DNA of 64,000 nt from Dimorphilus gyrociliatus. Lineage: Eukaryota > Annelida > Polychaeta > Dinophilidae. The notes under the pieces were generated by a model, which saw only the letters and a list, made by a program, of their open reading frames with translations, did not search any database and had not been told where the DNA came from. The DNA lies in contig CAJFCJ010000009.1 in NCBI GenBank assembly GCA_904063045.1, positions 538,942 through 602,941 on the forward strand. The letters run 5' to 3'. This document shows, piece by piece, positions 36,623 through 48,350 of the stretch (the first letter of the stretch is position 1; each line of letters begins with the position of its first letter). Position numbers and translations under genes: made by a program.

Positions 36623-38800
36623 GATGGCAGCTAGTAAGAGTTTAACGAATTAGTTCAATCGGTTTTATGCTACCGAAACCGTTGTTGATCCCGCCCCCGC
36701 GACGGTGATTGGCTGTAACATTAAAATGGGCGGGGTTAACCTTTTATTAAAAAGATAATGCCCCGTATGCGAATGCATGGTTTGCGTATGTATTTTTCAA
36801 ACGGGAAATTTGGAAATTGGAGAATTTGTTGGTTTTTCTAACGCCTTTCTGCCGGGCTAATAAGCGTATAAACATTAAATGTATAGAGAGCAGCAGTCAG
36901 AAAAACAATTAAGGCGAGCTGTCAAATGCAGACTGCAGCTCTCTTATGCGCCACAGATTAATTGGCTTTTATTGTCCTAGGCGTAAATCCGCTACATCTG
37001 TCAACAGCAATTACTGATCGACCTATACAGCTCAGGGTCCAGTAAAGCTTTGTCACCTCAAACAATGAAGCACGTAACAAGCCACACCCCCTGACCACCT
37101 GCGTCGTAATAATGCTCATTTCGAAGCCGATTATGGAAAACAACGGCAACCGAGCAAGATGAAATCGGGCGCAAAATACTGGCGCGTATCAATTGCTCAT
37201 TAATCGTCCAGTTTTGCGATTATTTGACACCGGGACATCGCGCCGCCGTCCGGAAGTATAAGGTGCAGAAGATCGCATTGTCCTAGACGAGTTTGGCACG
37301 TCATGCTTGCTTGAGCGTCTCATCAGCCGTTTCTTTTTTGTCAGCCTTATGTTGATTATTTTTCTCTTTCCCCTTTTCATTATGATATGCATACAAATCT
37401 GGCGGATATGCAACATTGTTACGGAACGTTGTTAGACTACTCAGTGTGTGCTCTCGGCAATGGGCGTTCTACTACGAAGGTGCGAACGTAAATTTTCCTT
37501 CTTTATAAATGGTTTAATGAATACGCACCAACTGCTGTCAAGGCGTATACAATTATACAGTGTCACGTTTCCTAACTCAACAGAAGGTAGACGCGTTTCA
37601 GGCGCGAGTGTCGGTGACAAGATAGCCTATTATAAAGTGAAGCGTTAACGCCTCACTCGATTACGTAATCGTTTTGCATAAAAACCAGCCCACTCTTCGT
37701 TTAATATTCGTCAAGAGAGGAATACGTTTTATTTCTTTCCTTTTTTAAATTAACTATAAGAATGTGGAAATGAGGGTAAAAAAGGAATTCATCATAGAAT
37801 TCGAAACAATTTGTCACAATCCACAAGGGGTGTAGTTAGCTGTTTTATTTCGTCACCTCAAAAAGGATAAAAAAAAGGTTAAATAGGGTGGTTTTCCAAT
37901 ATGCAAGACGCCCCTATAAAAGTAGTTGAAAAGAAAAAAAAACGGGGAATCGGAGAGACTGAATGAGAGAAGAAAGAAAAGTAGAAAACAGAAGAAATTA
38001 AGCAAACTACATATTTGTATATATTAGTATTTATTGTATATACTGTATATTAGAATGCTATATATATATAGACTGCATATAATTTCTGTTCGCTCCTCTT
38101 CATTCTCTTTCCCACTCTTCGTGTAGTATGGGGAATTTAATTAAAAGAGGACCTATATATATATAATTTAGTGGCTTTCTCATCGAAAAAATCTCATAGT
38201 GTATGCGCCGTATCAAATATCGAATGGTGCTCAAGGGGCGCTGACACGAGGCGCTCGGTGCTCGAGACCCATTCACGCAGTGCTAAGTGAGTGTTCTGAA
38301 TGAAAGAAAGTGATTGCTTCTTCTATACTCATTTCTGACCATGCCCGCAAGATACACCAGTCGCTTGTTATTCTTACTTTTCATTTACGTTCATTTCCCG
38401 TGAATTTTATTGAATATTTATGCGGCACCGATTAATTCGTATAAAAATAAAAAACCTCTTTCATAGAGACCCCGCTCTTTATCCCATTTTCTACAGTTTT
38501 TCTTTAACTCTTACTGTTTTGTTCCCTTTCTCTCTATCACTCCTCTTAACCAGCCTCGAGGTATGTATACTCTATTTATTAATTTAAATCCTATATATAA
38601 ACTATGTTCCGTACTGTAAAGGTGGCCGTTTTTTATTTATGCATGACCGAAAATTGAGTGAATGCAATTAAACTTTTATTTGAATGGCGAAAAGGGAGAA
38701 GGGAGAGTAAATCATTTAAGAATATACTTAATATTATCATAATAAGTTACAACTTTACTTGTCAGCTTAGTGGAAAAGGATCTTTATTATTATTCGCCAA

Positions 38801-38809
38801 AGATGGCGT
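38801..38809 (+). promoter_or_regulatory. AGATGGCGT site
   Basis: Variant of the recurrent nonamer, between dbx and the formin gene. Confidence 0.35.
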
Positions 38810-39232
38810 CATATATGCTAAACACGTTATGATAAATAACCATCATTTATTATCTTTATGCATGCACGAATACGCTAAGTTGTGTTTTATATATGAATAA
38901 AGAAATATTTTAAGTAGTTTTACATAAATATATATATTACTTTTAGTTACCCCTATCGACATAGTAAACTTAGCCATAAAACCTATTAGCCAAATTGCTT
39001 ACATAATTTACTAATCCGCTTTGAAAGGGATTATATCTTGAAAATAGGAGATTATTGTATAGTTCTTAAAAAGAAAAGACATAGGAATTATCACCTATTC
39101 AATAAAAGTGAAACCCGGGGCGTCAACCATAGTTTTTCTTTCCTTATAACACTCCCTTACAGCCCTTCGTTACGTTGTTACCTTTATCAACAACCGTTTC
39201 GAAAGTACAATTTAGTTTCAACTATAAATACC

Positions 39233-39241
39233 AGATGGCGT
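39233..39241 (+). promoter_or_regulatory. AGATGGCGT site
   Basis: Variant of the recurrent nonamer in context ACCAGATGGCGT, 432 bp from the previous copy and in the same orientation. The CCAG start makes this the best match to the longer CTCF core. Confidence 0.4.
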
Positions 39242-39567
39242 ACAAAGCCCTAACCGTATCTCTTTCTAAACTCTCTCGCCTGATATTAATTGAATAGAAT
39301 GCAAAACAATTTTATTTCAACTGATATTCTGTATGAAAACTGGAACATAAATATTAAATTTCTATTTGCATATTGCTCAAAGTAAAAAAAAAAAACAAAA
39401 CAAGGGGCAAAAAACAAAAGCACCATGTACCAGTTTGTAATTCTTTTTTCCCGGTATTTATGCATAATAAGTAAATTTTCTAAATTGCAAATTCTTTTAT
39501 TAATCTATTAAAAAAATATTCCAATTATGCCAGTTGTATATTCTTTACTATCATCTTATCACCCACC

Positions 39568-39616
39568 ATCATCGTAATAATAATAATCATCATCATCGTC
39601 ATCATCATCATCGTCA
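39568..39616. repeat. (CAT)n-like trinucleotide repeat
   Basis: Imperfect CAT/CGT/AAT triplets. Confidence 0.8.
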
Positions 39617-40077
39617 AAAATTTTCATTATAGCATTAACATCATCAACATTATCATCATCTGAGTACATTTGAGTATATCAAAAAAAGAAGAAAAAAAGC
39701 TACTCAATTAATGATTATAGCAATTTTGCTGACTAATTTGTTTTTTCCTTGTTTTTTTATAGTAATTTTGTATCTCTGAATGTTTAATCATAGTTTTTTT
39801 TAAATAAAACAGCACCAATCGTTCAAAATCGATAATTATAAAAAAAAGGAAACTAGAGAGAAAAGATACTACAAAAAAGCCAGATTGAAAGAAACAGATA
39901 GGGAAGAGAAGAAGAGAGAGAAAGTGGGGGGAGAGAGAAATATAACAAATCTTTATCCATTTTGATTTTCTAATCCCGTTTTCTTAATCTGCATACTCCT
40001 TCTACTCTTCTCCTACTTTTTTCTTTATTTATTTAACAATCCTTTCTTAGCTAATTTATTCTTCTATTAAAGAGAAA

Positions 40078-40104
40078 ATTAATTAATTAATTAATTAATT
40101 AATC
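40078..40104. repeat. (AATT)n microsatellite
   Basis: Seven AATT units. The array overlaps the formin stop codon (40099-40101, - strand). Confidence 0.85.
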
Positions 40105-43100
40105 ATAAAATATTACCAAGGGAGCAACATTCTTTGTAATATTTGTTTTATTCGCTTGCGTTTTTCGTCCATCTCTAATTTTTTTCTCAGCTAATTTTGC
40201 TCTAGATTTAGGAAGAAAAATAAAAGACTATATATATAAAGAAATAAAGAAACACCAATTGAAAACAATTACTTTTCCTTAATAATATTCATTGTAATTT
40301 TTTTCCAAGTATCCTTAATAACATTGGAAAAATTTTTCCATAATTCGAAGAATTTTTCGGGATTTTTTTCCATATCAGTTTGTCCAATAATGTAAAAATC
40401 CACGCATTTGTCAAACCTATTAATGTATATATATATATATTAAATTATATATATATATATATATATATATACTATTACATACATTTCATTTGTTTCTTTT
40501 AAATTTTTCATTTGCTTCTCAATATCTTTTGCAGCTGCATTGGAAAGGAAAATAATTATCTCTTTCTCTTCCCAACTAGTTTTTTTATCTAATTTTTTTT
40601 TCTTTTTTTTTTTAAGAGAGAACTACCAACCTTCCTTTGCGAAGGACAACATAACTGATTTAAAAGGTTCTAGAACATCTTCAGAAGAGACATTTAATAC
40701 TTTTTCAACTTGTTTATTAAATTCTATAATAGGAAAAAAGGTAATTAGAGTATAACTCTCGCATCTTTTTCCCTTTTACTTATTTATAATGAAAAGAAGC
40801 TTTGAGGAGATACTCACGATTCAGGGAATTTTTAATATTATTAATTTGTTTATCAACATCCTCGAATTTAACTAGTGACGCCTTTTCAATTTCAGAGGAA
40901 TCAGGTATAGGACAAATATCTCCTTCGGAGTAATTGTGGAATTTTAAATATGTTGCTACAATATATTGTATTAGGTTGGATCTTTGATCTTTTGTTTTAA
41001 CATCTGCTAATTTAGACAAGATTTCCAATCCGAAAGCATCTGCCTGACCTCTCGCCGTACCTAAATCGAATTGTTTATACGATTAATTCGTCATTGTCAA
41101 CGAATGAGTTTGGCAAGTAACACTACCTAACATAGACATAATTTAATTCGTTTACATCGTGTTCTCTTCTCACAGATAGAAAATATTGTCAATAAGAAAG
41201 AACGACATATAGGAAATTTCATTTCGTATTGTATAGACAGCATATATAAATCATTTTAAAATCAACAAACCTCCATTCATATAATTTCCGCAGGCCAGAA
41301 TCAAACTTATAATAAAATGAACTTTATCACTTTCAAGTAGTGTCTAAACAAATAAATAGAATTAAATTAGAAATTGAATATAGATAGGAAAATAGAGGAG
41401 ATATTTTTTCTCTCGGATTGAAAATAGAAAAGTAATTTACCTGGCAAATATGTTTTAAATTATTCAAATCAGACTCGACGTTGGAAACCATTTCAATAAA
41501 CGTTGATTGAAAGATGAGCGAATTAGTTCTCTCTTTGAAGCAAGCTATTTTTGAGATGTTATAAACAAATCTGTTTTAATAAAGGAATTTCTTTTCAATT
41601 ATATGATAATGTCCAGAGTATTTATATATTATATATATATATATATTCAATTACTGGTCTGGCTTATCCAATGCAATATCTGGTTTAGATTTCATATGAT
41701 GTTCTAATAACTCTAATTCTTCGTTTGTACCTTTCTAAAAAAAAAGAAAAATCATTAATTAGATCTTGAGCCTAATCCAAAAAAAAAGAAAAGAAAGAAA
41801 ATAGAGAGATGAAGTATAACCAACCATATCGTATATAGCTTTCAAATGCTCAAGGCTTAAAACTGAATTATCAAGATCGATAACAGCTGTCAAAAGTAAT
41901 ATGAATATGGAATAAATAAAAGCGTTAAAGCGTTACAAACCCTTCTCGACAATATCAATTGATATGCGTTGACTTGATATGAAAATTCCTACTTCTCTAG
42001 ATCGTTTCTCATCTAATAACTTGGCAATTTCCTTCTTTTCCTTCTTTACTTCCTTCTTTTCGATTGTCTTCTGTTGACGTTTTACTTCGATTTTCGAAAA
42101 TAAATTATCTAATTCATCATAATCAATTTTCGGTTCTTTTAAACTCGTCCATAGATTTTTCTTTTTATTTTCACTTAATTTTGAATTAAATTCATCGAAA
42201 ATCCATTTAATCGAATACCATATCGAAAATAAATATACTATACACTAGAACCAACCTATTTAAAACTGGAATTTGACACAGTTGAATTCGTTTCCAAAAC
42301 AAAGGTTTCATTTTGGATTTCGGTGTTATTCGATCTCTTACTAGAGAAAAAAAAGATAATTGTTGCTTATTTACTCTTTTTTGTACGTTTTATATGATTT
42401 ACCTTTGACTGACGGAATGGATGGAGCGACGGGCATTGCAAATCCTGGTACTGGTGGAGCTGTTGAGTAAATAAAGGATGAAGAAAAAAGAATTAAGGAA
42501 GAGGGCAAATGCTAATGCCGTATTAACCTGGAGGCGGACCTGGTATTCCAGTTCCCGGGCAACCTGGTATTGGTGGAGCTGTAGACGATTTAAAAGCGTG
42601 AAGATATTATCTGTGACATTATTAGCTATTTTCTAAATTAACCTGGAGGTGGACAAGGTACAGATCCAGGAAGTGGAGGAGCTGGTTTTTTAATTGTTAA
42701 AAAAGGAAACTGTGAATAGACCTTAGGTATATATTTAAGTATACCTGGTGGCGGAGGAGGTGCCTGAGGCACAGATGAATTAGGAAAGGAAGCTGTAAAT
42801 GGATGTTAAAGATGACATTCTGTTTACAAAGAGCAGAAAATTATTCTTTGGTACTTACCAAGTGGGGGAGGAATGGGCGGGGCCGATGGAATCCCGCCGC
42901 TTGCTAACGGTGGACCTAAAAAAAAATTAATATATTTAATCAGGCAAACAACATACGTTTAGACACACTACCTGGTAATGGTGGTGCAGGAGGAATAGAA
43001 GCCCCGGGTAGAGGGGGGGCAGGAGGAATAGGAGCCCCGGGTAACGGGGGGGCAGGAGGAATAGGAGCCCCGGGTAACGGGGGGGCAGGAGGAATAGGAG

Positions 43101-45427
43101 CACCAGGTAATGGAGGGGCTAATGGTATTTGAGCTGCAGATAAGGGCGGAGGAGGTGGAATAGACATTCCAGACAGTGGAGGAGCTGCAGGTACATTGGA
43201 TGTAGGTGGTATGGGAGGAGGACAAGGGATACTATAAAATTGGGGAGGTGGCGGGGGAGCTGTTTGTAACAATTAATCTACATTGCATATTTAATTGGTG
43301 ACATTGATTGAACTTACGAGGTGGGGCTGGAATTGAGGACGGTTTTGGAGCTGCAGTATTTTTGGCTAGAGAGGCATTCGGTGCACAAGATAATTTAGCA
43401 TCGTAAATCCTTTCTTCCGTATTTGTACTTTTACTATAAAATTGGGGTAAATCCGCTTGCGTGAACATGTTTTTCGTAATCGGCTTAGTTTGTATGGAAG
43501 CATTTCCATTTGTCTTCACTGGAGTTTGCGTGCTAAAATTTGAACAGTTCTTTTTCATTCGTTCTTTTTCTAGTTTCTTTAATTTGGCTTCATATTCTCT
43601 CAATCGTGCAGAATACTGGCGTCGAATTAAATTGATGTGATGATCATGTGACTCCTTCAATCTGGTAACTTCGTCTTTTAACTCTCTTCTTATGTTGGAT
43701 ATAACGTAGCTTTGCTCTGAAATAGTTAGACTTGAAGAATGATGTATTATTAAAAATGAATATGAGAAATAAGACAAATCATAAAAATAATATTGGGAAA
43801 TGAATCATCGAGAAAAATTTCCTTCATTTCCTATGAATCATAAAATACGGAAAGAAATTACTCTACCTGATCGGGGTGAATGTGGACTAAGTTTTTCGAC
43901 TGATCGATCTTTCTGTTCCGAATTATTGATATTCTCCTGAGACCAGACAGAAGACGTTACTCGGCTCGGAATTACTTCTAAATGCTGCAACATTTTCTCT
44001 GAATGGGCCCAGTAATACATTCTGTCCGGTTTAAAAATCCCATTAAGCAGAACTTCATCGTCCTGCATAACTGGTTTTAGAACACCAATTGCTAATAAAT
44101 TTGTGCAGAACTGTAAAGCAAAATATTTTGCTTGAACGCTGTTTATTTCTAACTCGATAGATTCATCTTCAAAACTAGATTTTAACCAATTAACTAACAT
44201 AAAACCTATTGGTTGAAATAGAAAAGTAAACAATTATTTAATACTTTTGTTAATAATTGATCAATAATAATAAATTAAATTACCTTCGAATTTTTCTAAA
44301 TCCGTAAAATTTAATTTAGGTGGAATTTCATAGGGTTTTGAAATATGATGATCCGCACTTATACTACACGATCTTAACCATTTTTCCTCTTTTGTTAATT
44401 TAATTCCATCCTTCTCAAATTCATCAAGAGTAACATCGTTTGGTTGTATATTCTTTGAATCACCCTCGCTAAGATATCTACGCTTGTGCTTAAAAGTTGC
44501 ATCAAGTAATGAGGAAGCACTACTAATACTATTGGGAGGTGTTGATTTTCGTTTGCTTAAATCGCTTAAGGACTTAAAATGATCCCTTTTCGTTTTACGA
44601 ACGTATCTAGCTGGAGAAATTCGCCTGCAGCTATGTTCCATATTTTCGTCACTTATTGATTTATGCCTGGATAAGTTGGTTGGAAATTCTTTTCCTGGTG
44701 GTAATTTTGTAGTAATTGGACTGAACACTTCGTCAAACAAGCCATCGTTCAATTCTTCGTCGTGAAAAAGCTTTTCTATATGCATAACGGATTCCTGAGA
44801 AGAGTTCCTCCTCTCCTGTTCTTCACTTAAATGATCTATTATTTGCTTAATTTGATCAAGAGCGTCATTCGATTTCAAATCGGCCATTTGCTCATTGACT
44901 CTATTCGCTGCCGATGGTGATTGCTTATCGATTATTGCGCCCCGGAAATCATCGTTACGGGTTTCATTTACATATGGGTCGGCTGTTGATGCTAAATACT
45001 GCGAACTTTCTTTAGAAACAAGATAATCGGAAGACTGACTAGAAAGTGAATACCCTTCTTCAAACTTGTTATCACTCTCACTAATGACCGACGAGTAAGA
45101 TGACCGTTCGCTTTTCGTCGTTAAAAAATCTAATTTATCAACTGTACGGCATTTGGCAGCTCGCTGAGTGGTGTTCATTAGCGGATCATCGTCACTTTTA
45201 TCGATATTCGATAAACTACACCTACGCAGTCTATTGACATTAGGAGTATCAGGCAAGGGAATTCGACTTTCCGAGGGAGACAGAGATCGTCCTCGATTTT
45301 TAGTTGTTCTATGGCGGTGTAGTAGTTTATCTATTCGCCGCCTTGATTTACTCTTTCCCAATTCTCTTCGATCGCAAGCTGGTGTTCTCATCGAACTTGG
45401 AAACTGGCCTGATTCTTGATTTCCCAT
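40099..45427 (-). CDS. FMN/Cappuccino-type formin
   Basis: Twenty exons: 45427-44284, 44205-43867, 43716-43318, 43259-42972, 42915-42859, 42792-42745, 42681-42643, 42578-42528, 42459-42403, 42340-42256, 42173-41941, 41886-41821, 41730-41655, 41570-41441, 41343-41271, 41060-40818, 40723-40631, 40534-40483, 40416-40273 and 40201-40099. They encode 1239 residues. Formins nucleate and elongate unbranched actin filaments. It starts MGNQES, a likely N-myristoylation site. A Ser/Arg-rich region is followed by a conserved block with [16 protein letters not shown] and RMYYWAHSE (about 382-494), then a coiled coil (about 495-570). The FH1 proline region is at 628-807. The FH2 domain (about 810-1205) shows [21 protein letters not shown] and [16 protein letters not shown] basic tail may contact Spire. 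Exons F7/F8 (42256, 42173) were joined by phase and alignment and are the least certain. The 3' end could extend further by one exon. Confidence 0.9.
40425..40471. repeat. (TA)n in a formin intron
   Basis: Two TA arrays within the intron between formin exons 40483-40534 and 40273-40416. Confidence 0.85.
42403..42915 (-). other. five phase-1 mini-exons of the formin FH1 domain
   Basis: Exons 42915-42859, 42792-42745, 42681-42643, 42578-42528 and 42459-42403 are 57, 48, 39, 51 and 57 nt. All are multiples of three, start and end in phase 1, and encode one or two polyproline tracts such as [14 protein letters not shown]. With the preceding 288-nt exon (also phase 1-1), any subset can be skipped or reordered without a frameshift. 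Confidence 0.85.
42992..43112 (-). repeat. 33-bp tandem repeat inside the formin FH1 exon
   Basis: Nearly four copies of a unit encoding 11 residues ([11 protein letters not shown]). Two units are almost identical in DNA, implying recent duplication or conversion. Length variation between alleles is likely. Confidence 0.85.
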
Positions 45428-46017
45428 GATTACCTAATCGGAAGTAGAATGAAAAAAAAAGCCAATAATATATCAATATGATATTTACTTTGCATTCTCA
45501 TAAAGTTTGAGTGAAAAGTGTTTTCCTAACTGCTCTTATTGAAATAGGATTTTGTTACTAATGTTTACACCCTTCAGCACTTTTAGATAAGCATATACTC
45601 ACCAAATACAAACAACAAAGAATTTAAAATCCTACCAACAGAGACATTATTCTTTTTTATATAGACCTATGCAGTATTGTACAGTGAGAGAAACATTGCA
45701 CAAATGAAGAGTGTTAAATATAACTGTTTCTAAATTACTTACGAATACGACCTCTCTCCAGTATTTATCTTACTCCTTTTAATTTTTAAATAACCATTTA
45801 TTACAACATGTAATTTAACGAAATCGCCGTAGTACTACATTTTATCGCAATCCAATTCGACTGTGGAGTCAAAACAAAATATACAATTAGTCTGGTATCC
45901 AGCTCCAGGTATAAAACACTAATGCCATCTCTTGTATAATTGTTAAATGATTACGTACCCCTACCAAATATACCAGGAGAACACATGTACTTCCGGGACA
46001 GACGATATTTTTAAAAT
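45428..46017. promoter_or_regulatory. divergent promoter region, formin and TMX1
   Basis: 590 bp between head-to-head start codons. AT-rich. It holds AATGCCATCTCTTG at about 45921, a one-base variant of the AGATGGCG motif that also matches the flank of the copy at 384-396. No gene seen. Confidence 0.45.
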
Positions 46018-47972
46018 ATGTTATTTGTTCATTTTCTCTCGACTTTTTTAATATTATGTTTATCTTCGTCTTATGCAAAGGAAAAGTCGTACTCTCTTGA
46101 ACTCAATGAATATACATGGAGAGAAATTTTAACTGGTCATTGGATGGTTAAATTGTTTGTACCTTCTTCTTCGAGGAATTCCGTATATTCGCGTTTATCT
46201 AAATCATATTATTACTTCTACTTAGCTTTTGTCTCATCCGATTACTATTGAGACTTTGACTTGTCAGATTGAATTGGAATTTGTTAACTGAAAGGTTTTT
46301 CGATACAAAGTTATCATAGATAGGTGTATTCATTTCCCAATTTTTTATACAGCTGATGAAACAAATGAAGTAAACATTTATTGGGTTTATAAAACAGTAA
46401 TTGTATATTTATAATATTCAAACACATGTTTAACTGAATAGTATACATTCACGGATCAAATTGCTTTTTAATTGCTTTCATTCACAAAGAGTTATCATAC
46501 TTTAAGGAAAATATTTGTTGACGTAAGAGCATCCATTCAAAAATAACAAAATAAAGTAAAAGTGATGTTAAGTAGTCAAAGGCGATTTAACGCATTAAAG
46601 GGTTATTAATGAGGAGAAAGTAGGTAGAGGGGTGATTAAATTGTATTAAAAGTCTTTTATGATTTATGCTATGTAACATGAGGGATCTGAAATATATTTT
46701 ATTATCAAGGATACCATAATCTTCCACTAAAACAAATAGAAAGCGTCTAAAGTACCTTTAATGCTATTTTAAGTCATTTTTATAATTGCTATAATGTCCA
46801 TTCATTTCCATAGTTATGCTCCCTGGTGTCCAGCTTGCAAGAATAATGAAGAAGAGTGGAATAAATTTGCTGAATGGAGCAAAGATTTGGATGTTAAAGT
46901 CGCCCAAATTGATGTTAATGAGCATGCTGGTAAGCGTCTCAAATTTTCAATATATATATCACTTTGTTTTTTAATACATCGTAGATACAAATATATTTGA
47001 TATTTATTCCTATTTTACTATTATAGGATTAAGTGGCCGTTTTCTAATTACAAGACTTCCATCATTTTATCAGTAAGATTACTCATGTTCTCTAATTTCA
47101 GTCTATAATTTATTTGAAACTTGATACGAATAATTGATTATTTTTTTTTTTTTTGTTTTTTTTTTTTTACAATATCTAAACAACATTTAGTGTGAAAGAC
47201 GGCATCTTTCGATACTATCGTGGGGAGTCGCAGTCAGAGGATCTTATTGATTTTATAGACGAAAAAAAATACAATGATATAGAGCCAATGCCATGGTATC
47301 AAGATCCTAAAAGCGTTCAGTATGTAATAATTATTATTTAGAATATTTTATGTTTAATTAACGATCTATTTTATATTTCAAATAGTATGTCTGTCATATC
47401 TTCATTTTTTGAATTTTCTATGTTCATACGGGTAAGCTTGCAAAAATGATACGCTTTCCTATTTACATTTTATTATATTAATCGTTTACTTTTCCTAAGT
47501 GTATATACCTTCTTCCTTTTTTTATTTTACCAGTCTATACACGAAGAAATAACCACACGATATGGTATACCCGAATGGGGTTCTTTCGTTATATTTGCCG
47601 TGGCAACTATTCTAATTGGAATTATTGCTGGCATAGTATGAATTTTCTTTATTGTTTAAATTATGAAAGAGTTAATTATTATTTTTTTTTTGTCTTTCTT
47701 CTTCATAGGTACTCGTTATTATGTGTGATCATTTACCATTTTCTAATAGACCTTATGTAGACAAATCTGAAGTCAAGAGTACAACCCTTGAGACAGATCC
47801 GAAGCATGATCAAGTACGTTTGCTTAGTCGTTAAATAGTTCAATTATTAAATAAAGTCTTTAAATTTTTTATTAACTTTCAGGAAGAGGAATCGGATGTT
47901 ATTTTAGATGATACACAAGATAATAGCGAAGATAGACCTCGTCGAAGACGACCAAAAGCAACTACCGACTAA
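46018..47972 (+). CDS. TMX1: thioredoxin-related transmembrane protein 1
   Basis: Eight exons: 46018-46154, 46814-46929, 47027-47072, 47191-47319, 47386-47431, 47534-47635, 47709-47813 and 47883-47972. They encode 256 residues. TMX1 is an ER membrane oxidoreductase acting on membrane-bound folding clients. A signal peptide covers residues 1-20. The thioredoxin domain has the CPAC active site (residues 51-54, context FYAPWCPAC), a human-like AEWSKDLDVKVAQIDV, and the cis-Pro segment ITRLPSF. The TM helix is at about 170-194 (FVIFAVATILIGIIAGIV). The C-terminal tail is acidic, then basic (RPRRRRPKATTD). The first donor is GTTTGT at 46155; it joins VKF to YAPW as in the vertebrate protein. A 659-bp first intron contrasts with the other short ones. 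Confidence 0.95.
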
Positions 47973-48350
47973 AACATAAAACTGCTGGCATAACTACTAT
48001 TTTTAGTTGAGTATATCAACGTCAAGTTCATCTTATTAATTTATTTCCAATATTCGAGTCAAAAATATACTGTTATTAGACTTTTGTTCAGCTTGAAAAC
48101 AAAAAATAATCTGTATTTTAACAATATTTGCTCATTAATTTATGCATTTTTTTTCCTAAATGCTAAAATAAAACCTTTTTCATTGTGATTTAAAAAAAAT
48201 TTACAGTAACAATTTTCCTAAAAGATATGAAAAGATTAGCAAGTTTTTTTGAGCTTTAGTAATAAGATAGGAATATCAATAGCATCTAAAGTTTGTTATA
48301 ATACCAGTTCACCTGTATTCTGTAACTCTTTCTATAAATAGGGTATTAAA
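47973..48350. other. convergent intergenic region, 378 bp
   Basis: 3' UTR of TMX1 (+) facing the 3' end of GT92 copy B (-). No other feature seen. Confidence 0.5.
48167..48172 (+). terminator. polyadenylation signal AATAAA
   Basis: About 195 bp downstream of the TMX1 stop codon. The intergenic gap to the convergent GT92 gene is only 378 bp. Confidence 0.5.

Larger units (their letters stand above)
36623..40098. other. intergenic, 3.5 kb, dbx upstream region
   Basis: The dbx-proximal 600 bp is GC-richer than its surroundings and probably holds the promoter. Further right are AT-rich DNA, AGATGGCGT at 38801 and 39233, a CAT trinucleotide repeat (39568-39616) and an AATT repeat (40078-40104). 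Small frames look random. Confidence 0.5.

Noticed and set aside
42992-43112. CRISPR-like repeat array
   Set aside because: Units are contiguous with no spacers, encode FH1 prolines, and the genome is eukaryotic.
42968-43225. Ser/Thr/Cys-rich frame overlapping the formin FH1 repeats
   Set aside because: Alternative register of the 33-bp repeat; the proline frame is supported by phase and family.
45168-45419. 83-residue frame antisense to formin exon 1
   Set aside because: Shadow of a confidently spliced coding exon.
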